Of a stretch of 64,000 nucleotides of DNA, positions 39,563 to 51,200 are shown piece by piece. The notes beneath the pieces are model-generated. The model was not told the origin of the DNA, did no database searches, and saw nothing but the letters and a program-made list of their open reading frames with translations. How positions within the stretch are numbered: position 1 is the first letter of the stretch; each line of letters opens with the position of its first letter. Source of the DNA: Porphyra umbilicalis (lineage: Eukaryota; Rhodophyta; Bangiophyceae; Bangiales; Bangiaceae); NCBI GenBank assembly GCA_002049455.2, contig KV919102.1, forward strand, positions 1-64,000, read 5' to 3'. Both the position numbers and the translations under genes were made by a program.

Positions 39563-42500
39563 GGCGGGCCATCAAGGCCACGATTGCGATGACCACGACC
39601 CATCGTTCACTTGCCGCCGGACGCAGATGGGAGTACTGGGTGTCTTAGACCTGGTGGCATCGTCGTCCAGCGCTCCGCGGCCACTGCGCCGTCGAGTACC
39701 CGAGCTCCCTGTCCGTCGGTTTGTTCTCTCTCCCCATTCCTCCCCACCCTCCTCCCGCTCCTCATCCACGCTTGCTGGTGGGTCGCCCTCCGTTTCCTTG
39801 CCTCCCTCCTCCGTGGACGGCTCGGTTGATGGCGGTCACGTCACCGACGATCCTCTTTCCATCGACAACGACTCCCACTCGGACTGCTCGTCGGTCGACG
39901 TGGGCGAGCCCCCTGAGGCCGTTGCTCCCAGGATTGGGCGGCGCCCGAGGAGAACGGTCGGTCGGGCACGCGCCGAGTCCGAGGCGGTGCGGCAGGAGGC
40001 GCTCACCGACCTCATTTCGGCGGCGCTGCGGCGAATGCTAGGCCAACGTGCGCGGGCGGACGCGTCGGTGGGCAGCGGTATGATGGCCAAGGTGATGGGC
40101 TCGTCGGACGCTCCCTCGCGCTTCCTCTTTTGCGTAGTCGGTCCCAACGCGGTTGACTTGGCCACGATCTGGTTCTCCCCCGACGGTTTGCCTCTGTGCT
40201 CCTGCTGGGGTCACTCCCAAAACGTGGCCCTACTCTCAATGGCAGGGGACGGCAGCTCGTGCTGGCACGCCATGGCCTTTCAAGCGGCCGTCGACGGAAT
40301 GGCCGTCCACCGCGGGGAGATCATCGCGACCCTGCAGGTGCGAGACGACATGAAGCCGCACGCCATTGACGTCACAACGCACAAGGGCATGGCCGCGGCC
40401 GCTTTTGACGGCACCATCTACAGCCCGGTCGTCGCGACCAAGCGGCGCGACGTCAAGTGCGTTGCGGTCAGTTGCCGCTCCAACCCCCGACGCTGCCATC
40501 ACGCCGAGCTCGTCAAGGAGCTGGAGCGCTTGGTCGTCGCCAACGACGGGGTCTCTGGCGCGTCGGACGTGTCGTCGGACGACGAGCAGCCCGGGGAGCA
40601 GAATCACCACGATGATGAGGACGGCGACGCGGACCTGCAAGACGACGAGCTCGTCAAGATCGCCAAGGAGCGGCAAAAGCGCAACCTCGTTTCGTGCATC
40701 GAGGAGGACAAGCAGGGCCTAAAGTGGGCCCGCACCGCTGAGTGGGCGACAAACGAGCTCGCTGCCTCTCCCTTTTGGCCGGAGCCTCCCGCTGTGGGCG
40801 GCGACCCCGTCGTGGAGCAGTCCGCTTCGATGACCGTATTGCAGCGCATGGCCGAGCTGGGCTTGGTGTGGGACCCGAGCGTGGTACTGCACGAGGTGTC
40901 GTGCACGCAGTGCGGCGCCGCAAAGACAGACAACGACGAGCTGAGAAAGCAGGCTGGCAAGCTGTATTGCGATGGAAACAGCTCTGAGCCGCTATCGGTA
41001 CGTTCTCGAGTGTTGTTGCTGTTTGATCTTGCATGGCATGTTGCCTGGCTCTTGTTTGCTTGCTGTCCTCTGTCGTTTGGTTGTGTTCATATGCTCACAG
41101 ATGCTGTCCCTCCCTCGCTGTAGCTCCCTTGCTCTTTCGGCGGTGTCCTACTCTTTGGTCGTCATGAATGCAGGTGACGGTCGGCTCATGGATCTGCCCA
41201 CAGAAGCACGTGGTCGAGTATGACGGCGGCAACGACGGCCTCTTCTCCTTGCGGAAGACGGACGACTCGGGCAGCATGCTGGTGTTTTCCCGCGCCTTTT
41301 GTGACAAGCTCGTCTCCTTTGTCTACCACTCGCGGTCCTCGTACGCGGCGGCGACCTCTTTTTTGGCGTCGCTGCGGTCGTGTTTTGGCCTGCGGCGGCA
41401 AATCATTGTCACGTTGGGTCGTTGCTTTGTGGCGACGCTCAAGCCAACGGAGGACGTGTTTGTTTGTCCCACGTGCGGTGACGACCCCGCGTACGTCGTC
41501 ATCGACGGCCAGGCGCTAGGCTTCAGGGTTAAGGACGGCTTCAGCATCTCCCGTCCCGCGCTCCACCTCCCCAGCACGAACCTCAACATCGATAACTACG
41601 CGGTAATACGACGGCCAAGTATACGAGCTGCAATACGCAAAGTCCTGCGGACGGGCGACCCGCTGACCAAGACGGACGCCGAGGCGCTCCGGGACCTCCA
41701 CGAGGCGCGCTCCTCGGCGTTTCCACGAGGGCGCACGGCGGCGGCCGTGAACAACTGGCGGCTCACTCGTGACGCCGCCGTACTCTTCTTCCGCTTCCAC
41801 GAGTGGACGGCAGTGGATGATTTGGGACGTGGGCGCCCCTCCCCCGCAGTTGGAGCCGGCGACGCAAGCGTACAAGGAGGCCATGCCGCCGCCGCCGCCG
41901 CTGTCGCCCCCAATGACGAGGAGCCGCCGGTGGGCGGTCTGGGAAACGGCCCTGCTCCCGCCTCCACCTCGTTGGCGTGGGACGAGCGGGAAGGCACGTG
42001 CCACCCCATCTTCGCGACGTTCAAAGCTGGGGGCACAGAGTGGGCAACAGTGCGCCCATTTCTTTTGGCTTTGCTCGGCGACCCGGTGGTCAACCTGTTT
42101 GTGGGGCACCCGCGAGCGCCGCTGCTGGCTCTCTCCATGCACCTGATGAAGGCGGATGGCCTCGGCTGGCGGAAGAAGGCGAAGGCGGCAAACGCTGTCG
42201 GCTTTGTAGCCAACTTTTTCGCTCGTGTTGGACCTCTCCTAGACAAGGAGCCGCTGTTGCGGCAAGCCGTCGGCGCGCTGCTCCGCTTTGCCGTCGACGT
42301 CGACCAAGCTGTCGACGACGACTTCCAGGCTGCCGCTAAGAAGGCGGCTGACGGCGGCCAGACGGAGACGGCGGAGTTTTGCAAGCGGTGGCTCAACGTG
42401 TCCTCCCCGGCCGAGTACGACAAGTTCGCGGCTGAGCACCCCGCCTTCAAGGACAAGGACTACAACTCCCCGTACGTGTCGTTTGAGTTCTTCGGCTTTT

Positions 42501-43363
42501 TGAAGCGCGTGCGGCCGGCGATCTTCACGCCGAGGACGACGCCCAAGAGATCCGCCGGGCAGCAGCCGGTGCGCGGGCGGGGTCGGGTTCGTCGGGGGGC
42601 TCAGGCGGTCAAGGAGGACGCGGGTGACCGATGTGCGAAAGCTTTTCCTAAGCACTCGGAGCTGACGGCCGGCGTGTTTAACGTCGTCTGTCCCCATGTA
42701 GTCACCATGGGCTTCCGTGTAATGTTCGAGGCCGAGAGCGTCGCCGACGCGCTGTCGGTCATCTTGGAGCGCTTCCCCAAGCTCCCCAAGGTTGTGTTTT
42801 ATGACGTTGCCTGCAAGTTGGATCGCAACGGCATGCAGCGCGTGCGCACCCTCCTCTCCCACCACAAGGTGCGCTTTTGCCTCGACCGGGCGCACGCGAA
42901 GGGGCACACGTGCTCCTGCGTGTACTTCCCTGACGAGTCGCTGGCGGTGACCAGCGGGGTCTCCACCCAAGCCGCCGAGGTGCAGCATTCCGTGTCTGTC
43001 AAGTTTAGGGGGCACCTCGCGTACACGTCGCCGACCGCCTTCATGGCGCACCGCATCTACCAGCTCTCCATGATGAACCTGACGGCCTCCTACAAGATCC
43101 ATCACCCCGACGCCAAGGCAGAGAATGAGGGCGCTCGCCTCAACAGCTACTACTTCAACTACCACAACGCCAAGTGCCTCCGCCCGGCTTGCACCTGCTC
43201 AGCCAGCGCATTGGGCGCTTCGGTGGCGCCCCTTTCGGGTGTGGATGGCGGAGGCGCACCTGCGCGTGACCAAGGCGTCAAGAGCGGGGAGGGGGCAAGG
43301 ACCGATGGAGGGAGGGCATCTGACCCATCTGACCAAGACGAGGGGAGTGGGATGCGTGAGTGA
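39561..43363 (+). CDS. KDZ-superfamily transposase with SWIM zinc finger
   Basis: About 1208 residues. Exon 1 39561-40997 and exon 2 41174-43363; donor GTACGT and acceptor GCAG are phase 0 and join SSEPLS to VTVGSWICPQ. Seen: SWIM-type finger CSC...CWH at ~212-237; a second Cys/His cluster CVAVSCRSNPRRCHH at ~300-315; CTQCG/LYCDG at ~448-470; CPTCGDDPAYVVIDGQALGF at ~577-595, where the Asp of DGxxLG is a candidate first catalytic acid; FYDVACKLDRN at ~1021 as a candidate second; then HAKGHTCSC at ~1052. This order (Cys clusters, CPxCG, DG, YDxAC, GHxxxC) matches Kyakuja/Dileera/Zisupton transposases. No stop or frame break. An upstream open segment 39352-39512 ending in a GTGAGT donor-like site might be an extra 5' exon, but no in-phase acceptor was found. 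Confidence 0.8.
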
Positions 43364-44159
43364 GTCGACTCGATCGCTGCGGGGTTGTCATCGCCTGGCT
43401 CAGTTGGGTAGTTGATTGTAGGGAGTGACGACGAGGGATAAGGCAGCGGCGAGTCGATGGGGGAGGCCGACTCTGGTGTGAATACATAGTTGTGTGAGTG
43501 GACGTCTGGTGCCTTGGATGCTCAATGAAACCACTGCTTAGGCCACAAGGGTATACATCATAGGGGCTCGAGTAATGAGATACGTCCCATGCATGACAGA
43601 GGTCTACAAAGAAAAGACAAGCCACAAGGCGGCAGGAGACGAGTATATGCAGCTTTGAAGACCACAACAAGACCCGGACTGCGCGCAAAACCGAAGAGTA
43701 GGTATGCTAGGTTGGCAGAAAAAGACGCCAGCGTGCCCCACACCCCCACCCCAGGATATAGCACCACAACAGGCCGCTCTTGAACGTGGCCGCGGCTCAA
43801 CAGGGCAATGCAACTCAGATACGCACTTGCTCACTCGGTAAACGAGGGGGTAGCGCTTGGCAGGGAAGGGGACACGGTCCAGGCGGGGCGGCCGCCGTCA
43901 CCGCTGGCGGCAAAGAAGCCAGCGACACGCCGCCGCTGCGGCACCGGCGCCTACGTGCCGGGCAGGCCGAGGAGGTCGCGACCGGGCCAGGCCACAACGC
44001 GGCCTTGGCCGACGAGCCGCCGTCGGCGCGGGGGGGGTGGACGGCGACTGCAAGCTCCCCCCGTCAATGCCGTCCGACGGCGGCAGCGGCGGCGGCGGTG
44101 GTGGCCGTGTCGGACGAGTGCGGCGGCGGCCGCCACCGCCGCGGGGTACACAGAGGGAT
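43364..44159. other. Spacer before the right array
   Basis: No gene supported; composition shifts from mixed to GC-rich at about 43,850, where divergent first copies of the array may begin. Confidence 0.4.
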
Positions 44160-45150
44160 GCGGGGAGCAAGGAAGCCGTGGGGAGGCGCCTGGCTGCAGC
44201 CGCCGCCAGGCGGCCGGCCGGGTGGCCGACGCCGGACCGGTGACTGCGTGCCGCGCTGCCGGCGGCGGCGTCCGACGGGGGCGGCGCCGGCCGTCGCCGC
44301 GCCAGGTTATAAAGAGGGGGAAAGGAAGGGGGTAAGCGCCCCCGTCGGGGGCGGGGGGGCGGACGGCTGCCGCCGCCGCCAGGCGGCCGGCCGGGTGGCC
44401 GACGCCGAACCGGTGACCGCGTGCCGCGGTGCCGGCTGCGGCGTCCGACGAGGGCGGCGCCGGCCGCCGCCGCCGCCACAGGGTAAAAAGAGGCGGGGGG
44501 GGAGGGGGGAAGCGCCCCCGTCGGGGGCGGGGGGCCAGTGGCCGCCGCCACCGCCGGGCGGGCGGCCGGGCGGCCGACGCCAGACCGGTGACCGCGTGCG
44601 CGGTGCCGGCGGCGGCGTCGGACGAGGGCGGCGCCGGCCGCCGCCGCCGCCACAGGGTAAAAAGAGGCGGGGGGGGAGGGGGGAAGCGCCCCCGTCGGGG
44701 GCGGGGGGGCCAGTGGCCGCCGCCACCGCCGGGCGGGCGGCCGGGCGGCCGACGCCAGACCGGTGACCGCGTGCGTGGTGCCGGCGGCGGCGTCGGACGA
44801 GGGCGGCGCCGGCCGCCGCCGCCGCCACAGGGTAAAAAGAGGCGGGGGGGGAGGGGGGAAGCGCCCCCGTCGGGGGCGGGGGGGGCAGTGGCCGCCGCCA
44901 CCGCCGGGCGGGCGGCCGGGCGGCCGACGCCAGACCGGTGACCGCGTGCGCGGTGCCGGCGGCGGCGTCCGACGAGGGCGGCGCCGGCCGCCGCCGCGGC
45001 CACAGGGTAAAAAGAGGCGGGGGGGGAGGGGGGAAGCGCCCCCGTCGGGGGCGGGGGGGGCAGTGGCCGCCGCCACCGCCGGGCGGGCGGCCGGGCGGCC
45101 GACGCTGGGCCGGTGACCGCGTGCCCGGCGGGCCGATGCCGCTGCCCGGC
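44160..45150. repeat. 175-bp tandem array, about six copies
   Basis: The shared AAGCGCCCCCGTCGGGGG marker falls at 44334, 44510, 44684, 44859 and 45034, a 174-176-bp period. Each unit has GGTAAAAAGAGG beside a G-run and two inverted GGCGGCCGACGCC-like stretches. The inner copies are nearly identical, the leftmost one diverged. The period is not a multiple of three and every frame on both strands is open in places, so I treat the array as non-coding. Confidence 0.9.
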
Positions 45151-45553
45151 ATCCATTAGTTGGCGGCAAAGAGGATGGATTACAGGTGCGGGGTGAGAAA
45201 CAATACAGAGAGGGGAGGGGGAGCGAGAGGGATGCGCGCGCGGCGGCCGGGTGGAAGGGTGGGGCGGCCGGGGGGGGGCGGCGGCAGCGGCGGGGCAGCG
45301 CGGGCGGGGCGGCGCGGGCGGGGGTGATCAGGGCGGCGGTGGGGGAGGCCAGCGTGGGTCTCCCCCCCCCGTCAGGGCGCCGTCTGGGAGGGTAACCGTC
45401 GTTCAGATGGACACACGGTCACCCGGTCATCAAGTAGGTAAGTGCTGCTGAGGCACGTGGCACCCATCGTGGCAGCCTGCATGAGGCGGCTGCCGCCGGT
45501 TGCCGGCGGCAGCCGACGGCGCCGCGAGGAGCGCGGAGCGCCCTCGGCTGAAG
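45151..45553. other. Right subterminal DNA of the transposon
   Basis: G-rich, no gene. A C-run at 45362-45370. Confidence 0.4.
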
Positions 45554-45586
45554 TGAGATGCAAAAATTTGCTTGTTGTTCGAGATC
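45554..45586 (-). repeat. Right terminal inverted repeat
   Basis: 33 bp, inverse of the left copy at 30 positions. Followed after 14 bases by the candidate target duplication GCACAAAAG. Confidence 0.8.
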
Positions 45587-45609
45587 CTGGGATCCTACAT
45601 GCACAAAAG

Positions 45610-46068
45610 AGACATACAGTCAGGCCTGTTCTTAGGGTCTGTCTTAACGACGCGTGCACGGCGTGCACAAGTGCGTGCTAGCCAATGGGAACGCGACGTT
45701 CCAGTCACGCCCCAATCACGTCGACCAGTTCGGACATTATTGGAGTGATCGTCGGGAAAGTGGGGCGCATACTAGACGTGTACTAAGAAGCGTACTAGGC
45801 TAAATTTCATGTACTGCAGGCCCGATTGCCTTACTGGCATCAATTCGGAGCGGCGGGGGGGGCCGAACGCACGTCATCTGGGGGGGGGGGGGTCCAGAAC
45901 GTGGGCTACAAGTCCCACGTGCTGGCCCCGTGGGGTGTACCAGGTAAATCGGGCCAGATTCGTGGCCTTGTAGCCCCTGCTGAAGCAGGCTACAAGTGAC
46001 GCGCACACAAGGAAATCTGGTGTGTCTTCGTCGTTTCGCCGCGTGCCAGGGCCAGTCAGGACGGTTTG
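45610..46068. other. Spacer right of the transposon
   Basis: Nothing coding. A short hairpin GTAGCCCCTGCTGAAGCAGG lies near 45971 and a related GGGCTACAAGTCCCACG near 45902; a G-run at 45879-45890. Confidence 0.35.
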
Positions 46069-46236
46069 TCACACATCAATCTGTGTCGGGCGTCCCTTGA
46101 CTGCCAGAAGCCACCAGCGTTCAGCACGTAGATGCAAAAGCTCAGGGGGTCACACATCAATCTGTGTGGGGCGCCCCTGGCCAACCAGAAGCCACCAGCG
46201 TTCAGCACGTAGACGCAGAAGCTCTGGAGGTCATAC
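46069..46236. repeat. 81-bp tandem duplication
   Basis: Two copies starting TCACACATCAATCTGTGT (46069 and 46150), differing at a handful of bases. Confidence 0.85.
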
Positions 46237-46259
46237 CTCACTTTCTTTGCTGATGGTGG

Positions 46260-47180
46260 GTGGCTTGGCGATGGGCTGACTGTTCGTGGGCGTGCTACGT
46301 AGAAGTGGGCGGGTGTCTGTCAGGAGGTGGGCTGGTGGCAGCGCGCGGACGGCGCGCAGGGGGTGGCCAGACGGTGGCAAGGCGGTGGCCTGCTGGCGGG
46401 CAGGCGGTTGGTTGGCGGTGGGCTGGCGGTAGGAAAGTGGGCGGCGGGTGGTGGGGCCGTGGGAAGTAGGCTGTGCGCTGGTCGCAGGTAGGCATTGGGT
46501 CGTCGGCGGGGAAGGGGCGGCGGGTTCGTGGCGGCAAGGCGGTGGATCGTCAGTGCGCAAGTGGCGCCGGGCTGGCGGCGGCAACGCGGGGCCTCCGCGG
46601 ACGGCAAGCGGGAGCAGGCTGGCGGCGCCAAGGCGGTGGATCGCGGTGCACACGTGGCGGCAGGCTGGCGGCGGCAAGGCGGGGCGTCCGCGGCGTGCAA
46701 GAGGGGACGGGCTGGCGGCGGCAAGGCTGCGGATCGGCGGCGCGCAAGGGGCGGCGGGCTGGCGGCGGGCAGGCGAGGGGTCGGCGGCGGGCTAGTGGTG
46801 GCGGGCTGGCGGCGGGCAGGCGGTGGATCAGCGGGAGGGAACTTGCGGGGGGCCGACGGCGGGCAAGTTGTGGCGGGCTGGCGGCGGCGAGACAGGGTGT
46901 CGGTGGCGAGTAGTCGGTGTTCTGGTGGCGGTTACGTCGGGGGCGGGCGGCTGGTTGGTGGCGGTCGAGTGGGAAGCAAGCGAGTGCGGGGCAAGAGGAG
47001 GGCAAGTGGCGTCCAAGTGACGGGCAAGTGCCAGGTAGATGGCGGGCTGGCGGCAAGCAGGAGGCGACCAAGTGACGGGCGGGCGGACCGGTGATAGGAG
47101 CCTGTGGGTGGGGTGGTCGGGGGCTGGGGGGGAGGCGTGGGGGGGGGAGGTAGGGACGGTTGGGGGGGCGGCAGCGTCGG
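46260..47180. repeat. Strand-asymmetric G-rich repeat field
   Basis: About 900 bp of irregular units such as GGCGGGCTGGCGGCGGGCAG with almost no C-runs on this strand. It gives overlapping open frames that I do not regard as genes. Confidence 0.7.
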
Positions 47181-47636
47181 AGTCGTGGGGGGCAGCCCCT
47201 GGAAGCCCCCGGAAGCGCAATATACACCATCACTTTCCCAGCAACGTAATTGATCCAGGCAGCGTCACGTAGGACACGCTCGTCGCTCAGAAACAACCGC
47301 AATCTGGCTGTCACAGAGGTCTACGTTTCATGTCTGGGACGCAGTTCTTGTCTATACTGCGAGAGTGCAGTGGTGCGCCGCGGTCTAAAACGCGAATATC
47401 GTTTCTATACTATATTGGAAGTTTTGCAGTGTGGAGGGGGGTCGAATATGGCCTAGTACATGCCATTTCAGCCTGTACTGGAGGCGTTCGGAGGCAATTT
47501 GAAAATTGTGGGTACCGGCGCCAGTACAGCAAATCAGCATATGCCCCACTTTGCAGACGATCGGGTGACCCGCGCACGAACGGACTTACCGTCCGAAACG
47601 GGCCGAAACGGGCCGATTCGGGCCGATCCAGGCCGA

Positions 47637-47687
47637 GCACGTTCACGTGTGCGAGATTTTTGAAAAATCTCGCACACATGAACGTGC
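47637..47687. repeat. Near-perfect 25-bp palindrome
   Basis: Arms GCACGTTCACGTGTGCGAGA-TTTTT and its inverse with one mismatch, separated by one G. Just upstream are tandem CGGGCCGAAA-like decamers (47591-47633). Confidence 0.9.
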
Positions 47688-48272
47688 TTGGAAAGGAAAT
47701 ACAGTGGCCTGTTGGGCGGCCCTGCATCTGACACGAATGATTGGACGAGAGCTCTCTTCGGATCATGTCGTGCGGCCACGTGACTGCGATGAGGCGAATC
47801 CTCATCGGCGGGGCCAGCTTGCGTGGTTGCGGCAACGTAGCAGGCGCGGAGGCAGTAATTGACATTCTCGATCTACTAAATAGTAATATTATTGCAGGTG
47901 TGGGGGGGGGGGGGGGGGGGTGCCGTCGGTCCGCCACGTGGGGGGATTCAAGGGGGGCTTCTGACGCGTGGCACCTGGTACTTGGGGCATTTACATTGAC
48001 AGCTGGCTCGATCCGTCGATCGTTTAGTATCGTCGGCTCGAGCTTCCACAGCTGTCCCGGCCGATCGCAACGGGTGAAGTGATTCCAGGTCCCTCTTCCG
48101 GCACGCCTGCAGGCGCCACGTCAGCTTCGTTCCGTTTCGGCCGCCGAGTATCGTGCCGCTTCGGTCACGCGACGGCTGTGCTCTTCCGCTCACGTTTCAG
48201 TGCCGCGGCGCAGCCCTACCGTCTGTGATTCTTATTACTCGGGCGGGGCACGCAGCTGTAGGTACGAGCACT
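47688..48272. other. Spacer upstream of the second protein A copy
   Basis: No gene. A G-run at 47903-47920 follows TTCTCGATCTACTAAA, which faintly resembles the KDZ terminal repeat and its following G-tract, but I could not find a partner. Confidence 0.3.
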
Positions 48273-51200
48273 ATACAGCGGTTCACTGAGGCGCTGCAAC
48301 GGCTCTCTATTGACGATGCCAACGGCAATATTGCACGTGCTCTGAAGGACTTCCTTGAGGCAGCGCAGGAGCTGCAGCGGCTCATTACGCCGCACAATGC
48401 CAGCGTGCATGCTGGTTTGAGCCGGATCTCAGTGAAGCGCAACGACGCTGCCACTAGCCTCATCCAGTGGATATCTGTGTTCGATCGGGTCGGGCTGTTT
48501 GACGTCGATGATGAGATTGTCGGTCGCCTGGTGGACGCTGCATTGCGGTACGCTTGGCGGCGAGAGGAGACGAACGAACTCATCCGCCGCGCAGGTGACG
48601 CCGAGGATCGCATCGTTGCAGTCCGGGACGCGTTACGTGCACTGCGCATTGATGGGATCCTGGTCGGGGGCTCGCAGGGTGGTGCGGGTGATGGGGGTGG
48701 TGGGGGAGAGGGCGAGAGCGCTGCGGACGCGGATGAAGAGGGGACGCAGAATGATGGCGATGTGGAGGCCTTTGGTGGAGCCGGCAGCGTAGTACTCCAC
48801 GAGGCAGGACCGAATTCTTTTTGTGTACTCGACAACTAGGCCGGATGTGTGCGTGCCCTCTCGCGATGCACTTGAAGCTGTGAGTTGTGTTATTTTCATC
48901 CTTGCATCCAGTGAGAACCACGTGTCACTGTGTAGAGACTTGGCCGTGCGCGTGTTTAGATCTCTCCAGGCCTTCAAGGCTACCCGAAGGGCCATCACGC
49001 TCGGCTCCAGTCAACAACGCGTTGGCGAAAGTCCAGCGGGAAGGGGGGCGGCGGCCGCAGCGGTGCTACCGGACAGCCTTTCCGCCGCCGCCGCCGCCCG
49101 CCGCGCCCCTCGAGCCCCCGCTGCGGCTGCTGCATCCGTCTCTGCCGCTCTCCTACCCAGTCGTCTGAGCCGGGAGACGCCCAGAAACAGTGCAAGTGCT
49201 GGGCCGGGGGGGGGGGGGGCACGCCCGCGCCCGCGGCCGCAGCTGCTGCTGGTGGAGGCGGAGACGGCGGCGACGCGCCCCGCAATGGGCCAAGACCTGG
49301 AGGAAGAGCAGAAGGATGGACGCCCGCGGCCGTGGTCGCAGCTGCTGCTGGTGGCGGCAGTGACGGTGGCGGCGGTAGCCAGGGCGACGGCGATGAGCCC
49401 CGCAACGGTGCAATTGCTGGGCGGGGGGGGGGGGACGGAGGCCAGCGGCCGCGACCGCAGCTGCCGCTGGCGGCAGCGGTGGCTGCGTCCGCGGCAGCGG
49501 TGGCGGCTTCGGCGGCAGCCAGGGCGATGGCGACGAGCCTCGCAACGCCACAACCGCTGGGGGGGTGGGCGGGGGGGGAACGCCCGCGGCCGCGGCCGCA
49601 GTAGCCGCTGTCGGCGGCGGCGGCGGTATCGACGCCGGCAACGCGCCCCATGATGGTGCAAGTGGCATTGGTAGCGGACAACAGGGACGAAGAACGGCAA
49701 GCGCCGCTGGGGACGCCGCACACGGGACGGGCGGAGTCGCGTCTGGCGTCCGTGCGTCGTTATCTGTTGGTGGTGGCGACGACTCGCAAGGAAATCTAAA
49801 CATGGCCGCTCTTTTGGCATCGTTCAAGACGACGTTTTGGCCGTCGTGGCACTCCCCGACGAGAATGCTGGCACCAGAAGGGACGGTTGGCAACCCGCGG
49901 GGCGCGTCGACGTCGATGCAGTTCAAGTCAATGTGGTGTGACCGCGTCTGCATGAAGGAGGCCAAGCAGAACTTGTTGTCCGCGGCGGGTGCGGGCTTGC
50001 GCCGCCTCAAGACAGACAAGATTCCGGACATGCTGCTCGTTGGGGACCTGACCAACCTGCGATTCAAGAACGTGCCGATGCTGCTGGCCATCTTTTTGCT
50101 GGTATGCACGCACGAGGAGGACGCCGTGTGCATCCTTAAGGAAGCCGTGGAATCTCGCTTCTCTGCTCGACCAAGTCGACACCGTTCGTTGGTTCCCTCC
50201 ATGGTTGAGTTCGAGCGACAGCTGCCATGCTCTGGAGTACCTGGTAACGGCGGGGCTCGCGGTGGCCGTGGTGATCGTGTCGGCGATGCGACAGGTAGCC
50301 GCGCCGATGCGGGGGGCGCAGGTGTAGTAGCCGGTGGTTCAGATGATGTTGGCGACGCACCTGGTGGACGCGACGAGACTGGAAACAGGAATGTGGCCAG
50401 CGGGCCGGCGGGGACCGCGCGCGGGGACACCGGGAGAGCCGACGATGAAGGCGGTGGTGCTGATCGGCTCGGCGGTGCAAGTGGTGGCAGTGTGCCACTC
50501 GAAAATGGTGGTGCTGTAGCGGAAGGCCCTGGCGGTGACCAGCAGGCGGGAGTCGACGGTTTACCCGGAGGACCTGCTGGGGCAGGCGACCAATTGCTGT
50601 CAACCGGGACGGTGGCAACCGACGTGGGGTTTTACTTTCAATCATTGCGAGCAGCGGAGCGGCGCGCAAATCGGATGCACTATATGCGCACGAGGGAGGC
50701 GGATGGTAGGAGAGCAGGGGCAACAAGCAGCGACCAAGATGGAGGAGTGGGCACGGGTGGTGCTGGAGCAGGCGGCGAGGCTGCAGACGGCGGTCTAGGT
50801 GGCACTGAGGATGCGGGCCAATCTGCACGTGGGGGCGCCGGTGTCGGGGCTGGCGACAATGGAGACAATCCTGCAGAGGGTGCTCCTATAGGACGCGGTC
50901 GGGCAGCTGCCCGTGGCCGTCGCGGCGCTACGGCTGGCAGCCGCCGGGGATGGGGTCGTGGAGGTCCGCGTGACGGTGCCGCCTCCGGTGGTCGTGACGG
51001 AGCCGCTGGTGCCGCTCGTGGTGTACGAGGTGCTACTTCTGTCGGTGGTGCTGCAGGGATTACCGGCGCTCGTAACGGCGCACGCGGAGGTTCCGCTACT
51101 GGAGGTGGTGGTGCAGGGGCTGCCGGCGCCCGCGCAGGTGCCGCTGCTGGCGGTGGCGGTGCAGGGGTTTCTATCGCCTATCAAAGTGCGCGCGGAGGTG

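Larger units (their letters stand above)
26128..45600. mobile_element. Giant KDZ-type DNA transposon (~19.5 kb)
   Basis: The ends carry inverted repeats that share the 20-mer GATCTCGAACAACAAGCAAA and then TTGCATCTCA (30 of 33 bases). Outside them a 9-bp direct repeat GCACAAAAG occurs at 26119-26127 and 45601-45609, a candidate target duplication. Inside are, left to right: protein A (+), a PIF1-type helicase (-), a repeat-protein gene (-), and a KDZ-type transposase (+). Both subterminal zones are G-rich: runs at 26176-26255 on the left and a 175-bp array at 44160-45150 on the right. Transposase, helicase and protein A all look whole, so the element may be intact or recent. The KDZ superfamily has terminal inverted repeats and large transposases; the helicase and protein A cargo is not something I know from described members. 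Confidence 0.75.

Noticed and set aside
43898-45169. Long minus-strand Pro/Ala-rich protein over the 175-bp array
   Set aside because: The array period is not a multiple of three and all frames are open, so the open frame is a by-product of the repeat.
47876-47920. Left terminal repeat of a second KDZ element
   Set aside because: TTCTCGATCTACTAAA plus a G-run only loosely resembles the known end, and no inverted partner was found to the right of the second helicase.
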